From Saprospiraceae bacterium (lineage in GTDB: Bacteria > Bacteroidota > Bacteroidia > Chitinophagales > Saprospiraceae), in the NCBI GenBank assembly GCA_020628645.1, contig JAHDES010000022.1, forward strand, positions 30,092-94,091: a stretch of DNA of 64,000 nucleotides. The letters run 5' to 3'. The notes beneath the pieces are model-generated. The model saw nothing but the letters and a program-made list of their open reading frames with translations, searched no databases and was not told where the DNA came from. The translations under genes and the position numbers were made by a program. This document shows positions 37,239 through 46,262 of this stretch, piece by piece (the stretch's first letter is position 1; each line of letters begins with the position of its first letter).

Positions 37239-40200
37239 TCTTTTATTATTTTTTCATAAAAATATAACTCCCCAGCTTCATCTACTAAGCGCAATAAATA
37301 GACACCTTGCGCTAAATCAGATAGATCGAGTGTTGTGCTATTATTACTAAAAGGAAGGATATATTCGCGGACCAAACGTCCATCCATGCTGATTAAATTC
37401 AATAAAATATCACCTGTATGTTCATAATGAATAGTGATTTCGCCAGTAGTAGGATTGGGAAATACTTTGGTGATTTTGTAGTAATCTACGCCATCGCAAT
37501 CTTCATCAAGATTATTATCAGGTACGTCACCTACAGCTGGATTAACAGCAGCATTGGAATCATCACAATCTTTATTTGATAGGGAATAGTTCTCTGGAGG
37601 AAAAGGTGAACAAGTTGAAATAAATTGGGTAGCATCGCCAAAAGAATCACCATCTGCATCTAAGTAATAAATAAATTGTGCTAAGTCTTCATCTATTTCT
37701 CCATTACAATTATTATCTATTTCATCACAACTTTCAGCAGCCATTGGATTACGGAAAGGATCACCATCGTTACAGTCGCCACCTGCTAAGACATAACCAT
37801 TAGGAGGAGTACTTTGACAGGTAGAAAGACTGACATTATCATTTCCAAAAGAATCACCATCTGCATCTAGAAAATAAGTGAAAACCGTTAGATCATCATC
37901 TATTTGTCCGTTACAATCATTGTCAATACCATCGCAAATTTCTGAAGCTGAAGGATTGAAATTACTATCTCCATCATTACAGTCATCTGCATTAAGTACA
38001 TAGCCATCAGGTGGAGTGCTTTCACAAGAAGAAATGCTGGCATTCGGATTTCCAAAGGAATCGCCATCGGCGTCTAAATAGTAAGTAGAAATAGTTAAAC
38101 CATCATCTATTAAACCACTACAATCATTATCAATACCATCACAAATTTCTGGACTAAAAGGATAAACGACAGCATTCGTATCATCACAATCATTGGGATC
38201 AGCGACATATCCCGCAGGAGCAGACATCAAACAGGTATCCAAACGTTCAGATACATTTCCAAAAGAATCGCCATCACTATCTCTGTAATAGGTATTAATT
38301 GTCAATCCATTATCAATCATGCCATCGCAATTATTATCAATACCATCACAAATTTCAGCTTGATTGGCATTAACTAAAGCATTGGTATCATCGCAATCTT
38401 CAAAAGAATAAAACCCGTCTTGATCTTGATCTTGAAAGAAATAACTTTTCCCTAAACTAAAGGCATCTTCTGCAATACGAATACCTATTAATCGACCCGG
38501 AATATCATCAGCAGGAGGGTGAATTCCTCCAAAAATACGGGACAAACTCGTTTGGTCAGAAGCATCTCGATAAGTAGCCCATTGTAAAGTAAAATCAACG
38601 CTAGGGCCTTTTTCAAAGACTAAAAATTCATCTTTTTCGACTTCAAATTCACCCATTCCACCTGGAAAATAAGCATCGCCTGTAATCATGGTCAACATTT
38701 CCGCAGCAGCGCGCGAGAAGGTGGAATGTCCAGAAAGATAACCTGCAAAATTAGGGGTTACAAAAGAAGGACGCTGATAAGGCCACCAATCTTTTGCTAA
38801 AATCCAGCCTACGCCAGCTACATCTGTACTTGGATTATTGATGTAATCAGGGCCACGCCAAGAAAGAATTTTTATTTCGCCTACATTTTGATTCAGTCCT
38901 CCTGCAAGTGGATCACCTGCTTCTACTAGTTCAATCAAACCAGGTTCTAAAAGGAAACCACCAGGGTGATAATTTGGCAAACTAGGATCAGAACTTTGAC
39001 CTAACTCCGCCATGTAACGAATAGCCGAAACAGGACGAATATAATCATACCAGCCTTTGATCCCCCATGTACATACGGCGGCATCGTGCATAGCACCGCC
39101 AAGTAGGAAATAAGTTTTTACATCCCATTCTAGATCATTTAATAAATCTCCTTGTCCTTCAAATCGTTTTTCTAAATCAGGATGATCGTTTACATAATTT
39201 AATATGGTAAACCAGTGCCCTGGAGGTGTTTCTGAATCAGGACCATCTGCCCAAAATTCTGCAAGTACACGGGTATAATCTCCCCTAGGCACCATTTGTG
39301 GAGCATATGGCATTCCTGTAGCAGGATTAACGCTGTGTCCAGCACTACTATCTCCTCCATTTAAGCGATCGTAAAAGTTAGGATAAGCAGCAATATTTTT
39401 AGGTAAGTTAGACATGTTTCCAATAGATGCAGGAGAAATATCCCACATTACACCATCAGATGGATCTAGCATAGAAGACCAAACATTTACCATAGAAAAG
39501 CCCCATTTATAATTTTCAGAAGGATCACCTCCTGTATTAGTATCAAGTAGTGGAGGCATACTGGGATCGTGATAGACATAATAATCATCTCCATTACGTT
39601 GATAAATAGTGAGGTCATCTGTTGATAAAGCAAAAGGAGTTACTTGTCCCCATTCTGGACTTAAAAAAGGAGGAGTATTAAATGGAATGACGTTCCCCGA
39701 TTGATCGATAAATACATCTAAGGATAAAGGTTGCCAGCGGTTGGGGTCGCTTAATGAAGGATTTCCTGAAAATTCCATGACTAAAGCAGGATTGACAGGT
39801 GCATAAAATTGATTATTATAGTTTAATTGCTCATTTGATCCATCTTGTAAACCAAAATCAATTAATTGATCAGCAATGTAATTGCCTAAAGCTGCAGCTG
39901 AACCTGTAGTATAATCTGTTGACGTATAACCAGAATCATAACCCAACTGAAAAAAGAAAGCATCATATTGAGGAAACATTTGAATCCGAGCAGGAGAATT
40001 AAAGAAACGATGTTTTAAAAGACGAAACATGGCATAGCTAATCGCTTCTTCTCGTGCTGCCTCAATATTTGCGGGCGTACCAATTCCTTCAAAATCACAA
40101 GTAAAGCCATCAATTGTCTTTCCCAAAAAAAAAGGTTCAGCTTCCTCATCATAGGCTGCCCATGCATCATACATAGCAATAGAAGTATGAAATAAATTTC

Positions 40201-40345
40201 GGGCATGAATGGTAGGACGTGCAAGATCATTTCGAATAGATTCCAACAATAATTCATTCCATTCTCTTGCTACAGAATGTTGTTGAGCATTACTCGTAGT
40301 AAAAAAAGCTATCCATAAAATGGGGAGTAGTAAAATACGATTCAT
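37235..40345 (-). CDS. Vanadium-type haloperoxidase/PAP2 protein with MopE repeats and T9SS tail
   Basis: The ATG at 40345 (MNRILLLPILWIAFF) gives a normal signal peptide; an upstream ATG at 40369 adds eight residues. The first 640 residues hold a PAP2/vanadium chloroperoxidase-like domain with QRPSF, the vanadate-site GYLSGHSTFSR and the distal GGIHPPADDIPGR. Four MopE-type units (about 645-940; DCDDTNAVVYPFSPEICDGIDNDC, YYLDADGDSFGN) follow, rich in Asp and Cys and likely calcium-binding. The C-terminus is a T9SS type A tail (VFPNPTTGEITIHYEHTG ... FYEKIIKD). This suggests a cell-surface or secreted halide- or phosphate-handling enzyme; whether it is a haloperoxidase or an acid phosphatase is undecided. 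Confidence 0.85.
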   Translation of the reverse strand: MNRILLLPILWIAFFTTSNAQQHSVAREWNELLLESIRNDLARPTIHARNLFHTSIAMYDAWAAYDEEAEPFFLGKTIDGFTCDFEGIGTPANIEAAREEAISYAMFRLLKHRFFNSPARIQMFPQYDAFFFQLGYDSGYTSTDYTTGSAAALGNYIADQLIDFGLQDGSNEQLNYNNQFYAPVNPALVMEFSGNPSLSDPNRWQPLSLDVFIDQSGNVIPFNTPPFLSPEWGQVTPFALSTDDLTIYQRNGDDYYVYHDPSMPPLLDTNTGGDPSENYKWGFSMVNVWSSMLDPSDGVMWDISPASIGNMSNLPKNIAAYPNFYDRLNGGDSSAGHSVNPATGMPYAPQMVPRGDYTRVLAEFWADGPDSETPPGHWFTILNYVNDHPDLEKRFEGQGDLLNDLEWDVKTYFLLGGAMHDAAVCTWGIKGWYDYIRPVSAIRYMAELGQSSDPSLPNYHPGGFLLEPGLIELVEAGDPLAGGLNQNVGEIKILSWRGPDYINNPSTDVAGVGWILAKDWWPYQRPSFVTPNFAGYLSGHSTFSRAAAEMLTMITGDAYFPGGMGEFEVEKDEFLVFEKGPSVDFTLQWATYRDASDQTSLSRIFGGIHPPADDIPGRLIGIRIAEDAFSLGKSYFFQDQDQDGFYSFEDCDDTNALVNANQAEICDGIDNNCDGMIDNGLTINTYYRDSDGDSFGNVSERLDTCLMSAPAGYVADPNDCDDTNAVVYPFSPEICDGIDNDCSGLIDDGLTISTYYLDADGDSFGNPNASISSCESTPPDGYVLNADDCNDGDSNFNPSASEICDGIDNDCNGQIDDDLTVFTYFLDADGDSFGNDNVSLSTCQSTPPNGYVLAGGDCNDGDPFRNPMAAESCDEIDNNCNGEIDEDLAQFIYYLDADGDSFGDATQFISTCSPFPPENYSLSNKDCDDSNAAVNPAVGDVPDNNLDEDCDGVDYYKITKVFPNPTTGEITIHYEHTGDILLNLISMDGRLVREYILPFSNNSTTLDLSDLAQGVYLLRLVDEAGELYFYEKIIKD

Positions 40346-40585
40346 TATGTTCGGATTATAAGAAATCAAATTCTAATATTTTTTAATACAAAAAACCATC
40401 CATTTTCTTCTAGAGCGAAAAAATGGTATTTATTGTCTAACGTAAAAGTACAAAATTGTGTCCGCTAGAAGACGTTTTTTTGGCTGCTTGTTAAGATTTG
40501 ACAGAAACGGAATAGAATCTATGCCGTTATTCTATATTTTGAAAGGGAAAAGGAGTAGTACAAATTTAAATAAAAAAGAATATAT

Positions 40586-42007
40586 TTATTTTCCTTTACC
40601 TTGTAATAATACCAAAATGGTGTAAAAAATGATTTTAAAATCTAATGCAAGGGACATATTTTCAATATAAAGAATATCGAATTTTAAACGTTGTAGCATT
40701 TCTTCCACATTAGAAGCATAACCATATTTTACTTGACCCCAAGAGGTGATTCCAGGGCGAACTTTGAGTAAGTGTTTATAGTGAGGAGCTCGTTGTACGA
40801 TTTGATCAATATAAAATTTTCGTTCAGGACGAGGCCCAACTAGAGACATATCTCCTTTGAGTACGTTCCAAAATTGAGGAATTTCATCCAATCGCCATTT
40901 CCGCATGACTTTCCCCCAATTCGTAATACGAGGATCCTCATCGCTAGACAGTTGGGGCCCTTGTGCTTCTGCATCAATATACATGGATCGAAATTTATAG
41001 ATATAAAAAGGCTTGTTATTCAGTCCAATACGTTCTTGTTTGAAAAAAATAGGCCCTTCTGAAGAGAAGCGAACGCGCAGAGCTACATAGATGTACAAGG
41101 GGGCTAAAAGGATCATTAATCCTGCTGAAACCACTAAATCAATGACTCGCTTGATTAAGCGTTGCCATCGCGGCATCAATTCCTGTTTGATTTCAATCAA
41201 AATCGCTCCAAAGACATGATTCATTTGAACTGTTCCCAACATAATATCGTACATGTCGGGAATGATTTTGACCAAAATCTGTTCGCCATAATCGAAAAGA
41301 ATATTCATAATCTCGCGCATACGATTATGCTCTGACGTTTCGATAGCTACAATGACTTCTTCAATAGTATATTCTTCAATGACTTGGTCAAGATTTTCAA
41401 TTTTACCAAGTTTGGGTAGTTCCGTTTGTAATTCGTTGGTGCTTTTTCCATTGGTATCTATAAAACCTAGAAAGTTATGACCTAATCCCTTTTTTAAGTT
41501 TTTAATTTCTAAATAAAGATCTAACGCATTTTGATTGCCACCAATAATGAGCGTGTTATAAGTCACCAATCCAGCTTTTAAAAGACGACTAGCTCGTGTA
41601 AGTAAAATCATTCGTGCGGTTGCCGTAAATAAGAAATGGAGTAAAAATAATCGACAAAATGATTGATAATAGGTTCGATAATCGTATACGAAATCATCTA
41701 AGATGAGCGTGAAGAAAAGGATAATAACACCAAAAAAGGTGAGGAAGAAGGTTTTGGATAAGGTGCGAAGACGAGATAAACGATAAATATCTCGATAGTC
41801 ATCAAAAATGGCATACAATAAAATCCACCCAATAGGAATAATCAAAATTCCATACCAAAAGTTAGTGTCGTTTGCCAACACATCCCAACTAGGGGCTACT
41901 CCTTCCAATTGTTTTCGATAAAGAAAGAAACAGGCCCAAGCCAACATTGCCATGATAAAATCAGCAATACCATAAACCAAAGTATCAAATCGCCGCTGCT
42001 TATTCAT
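40586..42007 (-). CDS. Undecaprenyl-phosphate sugar-1-phosphate transferase (polyprenyl glycosylphosphotransferase)
   Basis: 473 residues. Four or five membrane helices fill the first 130 residues. A CoA-binding-like Rossmann region follows (about 140-250; LIIGGNQNALDLYLEI). The C-terminal catalytic domain (about 275-473) begins RLIKRVIDLVVSAGLMILLAPLY and contains KQERIGLNNKPFYIYKFRSMY, WRLDEIPQFWNVLKGDMSLVGPRPE and RPGITSWGQVKYGY, all typical of the WbaP/WcaJ family. It links the first sugar phosphate of an exopolysaccharide or O-antigen unit to undecaprenyl phosphate. No other polysaccharide gene stands beside it, so its locus is isolated. Confidence 0.93.
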   Translation of the reverse strand: MNKQRRFDTLVYGIADFIMAMLAWACFFLYRKQLEGVAPSWDVLANDTNFWYGILIIPIGWILLYAIFDDYRDIYRLSRLRTLSKTFFLTFFGVIILFFTLILDDFVYDYRTYYQSFCRLFLLHFLFTATARMILLTRASRLLKAGLVTYNTLIIGGNQNALDLYLEIKNLKKGLGHNFLGFIDTNGKSTNELQTELPKLGKIENLDQVIEEYTIEEVIVAIETSEHNRMREIMNILFDYGEQILVKIIPDMYDIMLGTVQMNHVFGAILIEIKQELMPRWQRLIKRVIDLVVSAGLMILLAPLYIYVALRVRFSSEGPIFFKQERIGLNNKPFYIYKFRSMYIDAEAQGPQLSSDEDPRITNWGKVMRKWRLDEIPQFWNVLKGDMSLVGPRPERKFYIDQIVQRAPHYKHLLKVRPGITSWGQVKYGYASNVEEMLQRLKFDILYIENMSLALDFKIIFYTILVLLQGKGK

Positions 42008-42128
42008 TATCCTTGATAGAATTGCACATATGATTGAGCCACAAGATACAGCCTTTCAGGGGAGTAAAAAATTTTAGCGAAATAAGTTTATGGATTCGAT
42101 AACTAGCTTGTGCTTTTGTGTAGAAACA

Positions 42129-42170
42129 AAGCAAGTTTGTGTAATAATCAAAAATTACACAAACTTGCTT
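42129..42170. repeat. 17-bp stem hairpin, possible terminator
   Basis: AAGCAAGTTTGTGTAAT (42129-42145) and ATTACACAAACTTGCTT (42154-42170) are perfectly complementary. It lies about 33 bp beyond the stop codon at 42203; on the minus strand the tail is TTTGTTTC. Probably a terminator of that gene. Confidence 0.65.
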
Positions 42171-42202
42171 AAAGAATCCTTAGAATAGAATGAATTATAG
42201 GA

Positions 42203-44755
42203 TTAGTCTATTTTTATAATTTTAAAACTCATTTTTTCAAGTGTTTTAATATCCCTAATTTGTAATAAATAAAAACCGCTTGGGAAAGAATGAATGTTAA
42301 GCCTTGATTGATTATACAAACGAATGAGTTCTTTTCCTTGGGCATCGAAAATTATGGATTCATATTCTAGTTCATCAACTCCTGAAATATTGATAATATT
42401 AGATGTTGGATTCGGATAGATATTGATACTCAAGTTAGTAATTTCTGAAATAGAAGTGGTCAAATCAAATCCATCACAATCTTCGTCAATGTCATTATTT
42501 GGAATTTCTTCTGCATCAGGATTTATCGTAGCATCTTCATCATTACAATCCTCCGCGAGAACGAAACCATCTTGGTCCAGATCATCATCTAAGGTTGCAG
42601 CATCGCAATCATCATCGATACCATTGTATGGAATTTCGGGTTGTTCAGGATTTAGATTTGGGTTGTTGTCATCGCAGTCTTCTTCGAGAACGAACCCATC
42701 TTGATCCAGATCATCATCTAAAGTAGTAGGATCGCAATCATCGTCGATACCATTATAAGGAATTTCGGGTTGTTCAGGATTTAGATTTGGGTTGTTGTCA
42801 TCGCAGTCTTCTTCGAGAACGAACCCATCTTGATCCAGATCATCATCTAAAGTAGTAGGATCGCAATCATCGTCTATACCGTTGTATGGAATTTCTTGTT
42901 GTTCTGGATTTAGATTAGGATTGTTATCATCACAATCATCTTCGAGTACGAACCCATCTTGATCGAGATCATCATCTAAAGTAGTAGGATCGCAATCATC
43001 GTCGATACCATTGTAAGGGATTTCTTGTTGTTCGGGATTTAGGTTCGGATTGTTGTCATCACAATCTTCGGCGAGAACGAACCCATCTTGATCGAGGTCA
43101 TCATCTAAAGTTGCAGCATTGCAATCATCATCAATACCATTATATGGAATTTCTATTTGTTCGGGATTTAGGTTCGGATTGTTGTCATCACAGTCTTCGG
43201 CAAGGACGAAGCCATCTTGATCGAGGTCATCATCTAAAGTTGCAGCATCACAATCATCGTCGATACCGTTATAGGGAATTTCTTGTTGGTTGGGATTAAT
43301 GTCAGGATTGTTGTCATCACAATCTTCTGCCAGTACGAAGCCATCTTGATCGAGGTCATCATCTAAGGTTGCAGTATCGCAATCATCGTCGATACCGTTG
43401 TATGGGATTTCATCTTGCTCAAGATTGATGTCAGGGTTGTTGTCATCACAGTCTTCCGCGAGCACGAAGCCATCTTGATCGAGGTCATCATCTAAGGTTG
43501 CAGTATCGCAATCATCGTCGATACCGTTGTATGGAATTTCTTGTTGATCAGGATTTAAATTTGGATTATTGTCATCACAGTCTTCGGAGAGTACGAAATC
43601 ATCTTGGTCGAGGTCGTCATCTAGTGTTGAAGAATCGCAATCATCGTCGATGCCGTTGTATGGGATTTCTTGTTGTTCAGGATTAATATTGGGATTGTTA
43701 TCGTCACAGTCTTCCGCGAGCACGAACCCATCTTGATCGAGGTCATCATCTAAGGTTGTAGCATCACAATCATCGTCGATACCGTTGTATGGGATTTCGA
43801 CTTGATAATTTAAACAGTAATCTTCGCAAAATTCAGGAGCACCACCATCGACCCAAGCTTGTAATTGCGCCAGTTCTGTTTCGTCAAATTGATTTCCTGT
43901 ACGCATATTCATAGATGGAAAAGAGATTGCCGATCCACAAGCATCATAGCCTGATATATTGATGACATCTACTAGTTTAGTTCCTGTCAATAAATCTGTA
44001 CCACATTTTGCCCCACCCATTGAAATCGTATTAAAAGAGAGCAAATTTAACCCTCCCGATGCACCTTGCCCATGACATCCTGTACAGCCATTATTTTCAA
44101 ATAAAGGGAAAACATCTGCCCAACCTAAACTTCCATCATCACAATTATCCATGCTATTATCCACATACCCTAAGGGTTGTAAACATGCGGCTATGGAAAC
44201 ATTAGCATCGCCAAGTCCGTCTTCATCTGCATCTAAATACCAAGTAGGTTCACCATCCCCATCACAAATACCACATTCATCCACCACGCCAAGACAAGTA
44301 GTCGTATCAATTTTAAATTGAATTTCAGCAAGGGAAGCACAATTGCCACCATCATGAGTAGAGAGTACCGTAATGAGTATCTTTTCTACAATAACACTAT
44401 TAAATTCAGGGCCTTCAAAACCTTCATAATCATTACTTTCAGACGCTTGTGGGAAATTGAATTGCCCTAATTCTGTCCAGCTATTGCCATCTACGGAATA
44501 ATCAATAGCAACCTCTTTGGCACCCCAACCACTTTCACCAGCTCGATTGGCATTCCAGAAATAAGAAGAATCTATGGCATGCGGTTCATCAAATGCGTAA
44601 AGAATCCAACGGGAGTCTCCTCTATCAGGGTTTGGGTTGGAAGAATTGGTGCAGGACACCCAACTTTGGTTCCAAACATTTCCATTGTCTTCACATTGAG
44701 CATTAAGGAAAAAGGGGATTATAATGATGAATAAAAAAGGTAGTAGTTTTCTCAT
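42203..44755 (-). CDS. T9SS protein with F5/8-type, c-type haem and ten 43-residue Asp-rich repeats
   Basis: 850 residues with a signal peptide (1-19, ending LNAQ). The N-terminal domain (about 20-150; YFWNANRAGESGWGAKEVAIDYSVDGNSW) resembles F5/8/discoidin-type sugar-binding folds. A CGICDGDG...DADEDGLGD unit follows. Next is a cytochrome-c-like segment (about 215-320) with a single CTGCH haem motif and a possible distal Met in SMNMRTG. Then come ten 43-residue repeats of the MopE type (IPYNGIDDDC, DQDGFVLAEDCDDNNP), Asp-rich and likely to bind calcium. The type A tail (INIYPNPTSNIINISG ... MSFKIIKID) ends the protein. Its position next to DUF1501 and DUF1800 genes suggests a common surface complex. 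Confidence 0.85.
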   Translation of the reverse strand: MRKLLPFLFIIIIPFFLNAQCEDNGNVWNQSWVSCTNSSNPNPDRGDSRWILYAFDEPHAIDSSYFWNANRAGESGWGAKEVAIDYSVDGNSWTELGQFNFPQASESNDYEGFEGPEFNSVIVEKILITVLSTHDGGNCASLAEIQFKIDTTTCLGVVDECGICDGDGEPTWYLDADEDGLGDANVSIAACLQPLGYVDNSMDNCDDGSLGWADVFPLFENNGCTGCHGQGASGGLNLLSFNTISMGGAKCGTDLLTGTKLVDVINISGYDACGSAISFPSMNMRTGNQFDETELAQLQAWVDGGAPEFCEDYCLNYQVEIPYNGIDDDCDATTLDDDLDQDGFVLAEDCDDNNPNINPEQQEIPYNGIDDDCDSSTLDDDLDQDDFVLSEDCDDNNPNLNPDQQEIPYNGIDDDCDTATLDDDLDQDGFVLAEDCDDNNPDINLEQDEIPYNGIDDDCDTATLDDDLDQDGFVLAEDCDDNNPDINPNQQEIPYNGIDDDCDAATLDDDLDQDGFVLAEDCDDNNPNLNPEQIEIPYNGIDDDCNAATLDDDLDQDGFVLAEDCDDNNPNLNPEQQEIPYNGIDDDCDPTTLDDDLDQDGFVLEDDCDDNNPNLNPEQQEIPYNGIDDDCDPTTLDDDLDQDGFVLEEDCDDNNPNLNPEQPEIPYNGIDDDCDPTTLDDDLDQDGFVLEEDCDDNNPNLNPEQPEIPYNGIDDDCDAATLDDDLDQDGFVLAEDCNDEDATINPDAEEIPNNDIDEDCDGFDLTTSISEITNLSINIYPNPTSNIINISGVDELEYESIIFDAQGKELIRLYNQSRLNIHSFPSGFYLLQIRDIKTLEKMSFKIIKID
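42544..43803 (-). repeat. Ten in-frame 129-bp coding repeats
   Basis: The repeats encode IPYNGIDDDC...DQDGFVLAEDCDDNNP units of 43 residues. The two units at about 42607-42735 and 42736-42864 are nearly identical in DNA, which points to recent expansion. The outer units are more diverged, so copy number is probably variable. Confidence 0.85.
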
Positions 44756-44819
44756 TGAAATTTGATTGAACGAATCAATTGGTTGAAAAGTAGTTTTTTG
44801 TTTTAGCTCAAATCTTAAA

Positions 44820-46235
44820 TTATCCTAAGCCCATAAATCCTAGAGGACCACTTGGGGTTGGCGACCAAAAGTTATTGATGTTTGGAAAAATTTGATCTAA
44901 ATCAGAAGAAGATGCGCCAAACCATAGGGCTAATTCGGCAAAATATTCATCACAAGAAGTCGTAGGAATCATACGTCCACTGCCGATATCTTGACTATTG
45001 CCGAGGTATAATTCAGGATAGGTACCATAAATTTTCTGTCCATCTACCGCATTTCCAAAGACAAGGGCATTTCCTCCCCAACCGTGATCGGTACCATCTC
45101 CATTGGAGGTTAATGTTCGACCAAAATCAGACATGGTAAAACCTACCACATTATCCGACATCCCCAATTCTGCCATAGCAGCAGTGAATGAACCGATGGC
45201 ATTATCTAGTTCGCTCAATAAAGTGGAGTGATCATCTAATAAAGTATCATGGGTATCCCAACCGCCATGTTCGATGAAGAACGTTTGGTTGCTCATTCCC
45301 AATTGGGTTCTAGCAGCAATTGTTTTGGCGACCATCAATAATTTTTGCGATAAGTTATCGTCTCCAAAAGATGTTGTAATAGGTGTTCCAGCTAAGATTG
45401 CGGAGCTGAATTCAAAAGAACTTCCATTAGCATTATTAATGGTATTGGCATAAGCCGTTTGAAGCACACTATTATAGGTTTGGTCCAGTAAATTATCTAG
45501 GGTTTGGCGTTTGAGGGATTCGACAAAGCCATTATTATTCGAGCCATTGATTAAAACACTTCCCGTATCTTGAAAACTGATGGCGTATTCATTGAGGGTA
45601 TTTCCTCGTTGAAAAATATTGACACCATCCAAGGAAATATTCATGGATATATCTTGATTGGTATTATTAGAAGATAAAATATCAGCTAATCGACCTCCCC
45701 ATCCTAATGAACTGACATTTTGTGGAACACTCGTTTGCCAATGTGTTCGTTGATCGAGATGCGAAAACAAGCCAAAAGGCACATTAGCAGATTGATAATT
45801 ATTGATATTTAAGGGTTCAACTAATGCACCTACATTTGCTACAAAAGCAGCATTTCCTGCTTCAAATAAGCTTTGGATATTTGACAAACTAGGATGCAAA
45901 CCAAATTCTCGTCCCGATACATTTGTAGGATTAATGGGTAGAAGATCATTCTGGGCAATCGCCAAATCTCCTCTAACAGAAGCATATTGATTGTACTCAG
46001 AAGTGCCTCTTGGGGTCAAGGTATTTGCTCCATCATTGCCCCCTTGTAGCATGATACAAACTAAAGCTTTATAATCGTTCGCTTTTCTGATCACTGGACG
46101 ATTAGCAGCCGCTGCTGCATTCATCAAGCCTAAATTGGTAATACCAGAAAAAAGAGAAGTGACACCAATAGAGGCGCAACCCATCATGGTGCGACCTAGA
46201 AATTGACGACGTGTATGTTTATGATATTTTGACAT
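44820..46235 (-). CDS. DUF1501 protein with Tat signal
   Basis: 471 residues. The N-terminus has a twin-arginine signal (TRRQFLGRTMMGCASIGVTSLF). The body is a DUF1501 domain: ALVCIMLQGGNDGANTLTPRG, FFIEHGGWDTHD and VGFTMSDFGRTLTSNGDGTDHGWGGNALVFG, an alkaline-phosphatase/sulfatase-like fold with conserved Asp and His residues. No activity has been firmly shown for the family. It is the second gene of a probable pair with the DUF1800 gene 27 bp upstream, a combination seen in many Bacteroidota and Planctomycetota. Both products probably work together outside the cytoplasm. Confidence 0.92.
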   Translation of the reverse strand: MSKYHKHTRRQFLGRTMMGCASIGVTSLFSGITNLGLMNAAAAANRPVIRKANDYKALVCIMLQGGNDGANTLTPRGTSEYNQYASVRGDLAIAQNDLLPINPTNVSGREFGLHPSLSNIQSLFEAGNAAFVANVGALVEPLNINNYQSANVPFGLFSHLDQRTHWQTSVPQNVSSLGWGGRLADILSSNNTNQDISMNISLDGVNIFQRGNTLNEYAISFQDTGSVLINGSNNNGFVESLKRQTLDNLLDQTYNSVLQTAYANTINNANGSSFEFSSAILAGTPITTSFGDDNLSQKLLMVAKTIAARTQLGMSNQTFFIEHGGWDTHDTLLDDHSTLLSELDNAIGSFTAAMAELGMSDNVVGFTMSDFGRTLTSNGDGTDHGWGGNALVFGNAVDGQKIYGTYPELYLGNSQDIGSGRMIPTTSCDEYFAELALWFGASSSDLDQIFPNINNFWSPTPSGPLGFMGLG

Positions 46236-46262
46236 GTTCGGATTAATTTATATTGGGATAGT

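Noticed and set aside
42423..43686. Several antisense ORFs in the Asp-rich repeat gene
   Set aside because: They are produced by the regular 129-bp coding repeats read on the other strand.
42544..43803. CRISPR-like array
   Set aside because: The repeats are contiguous 129-bp coding units without spacers.
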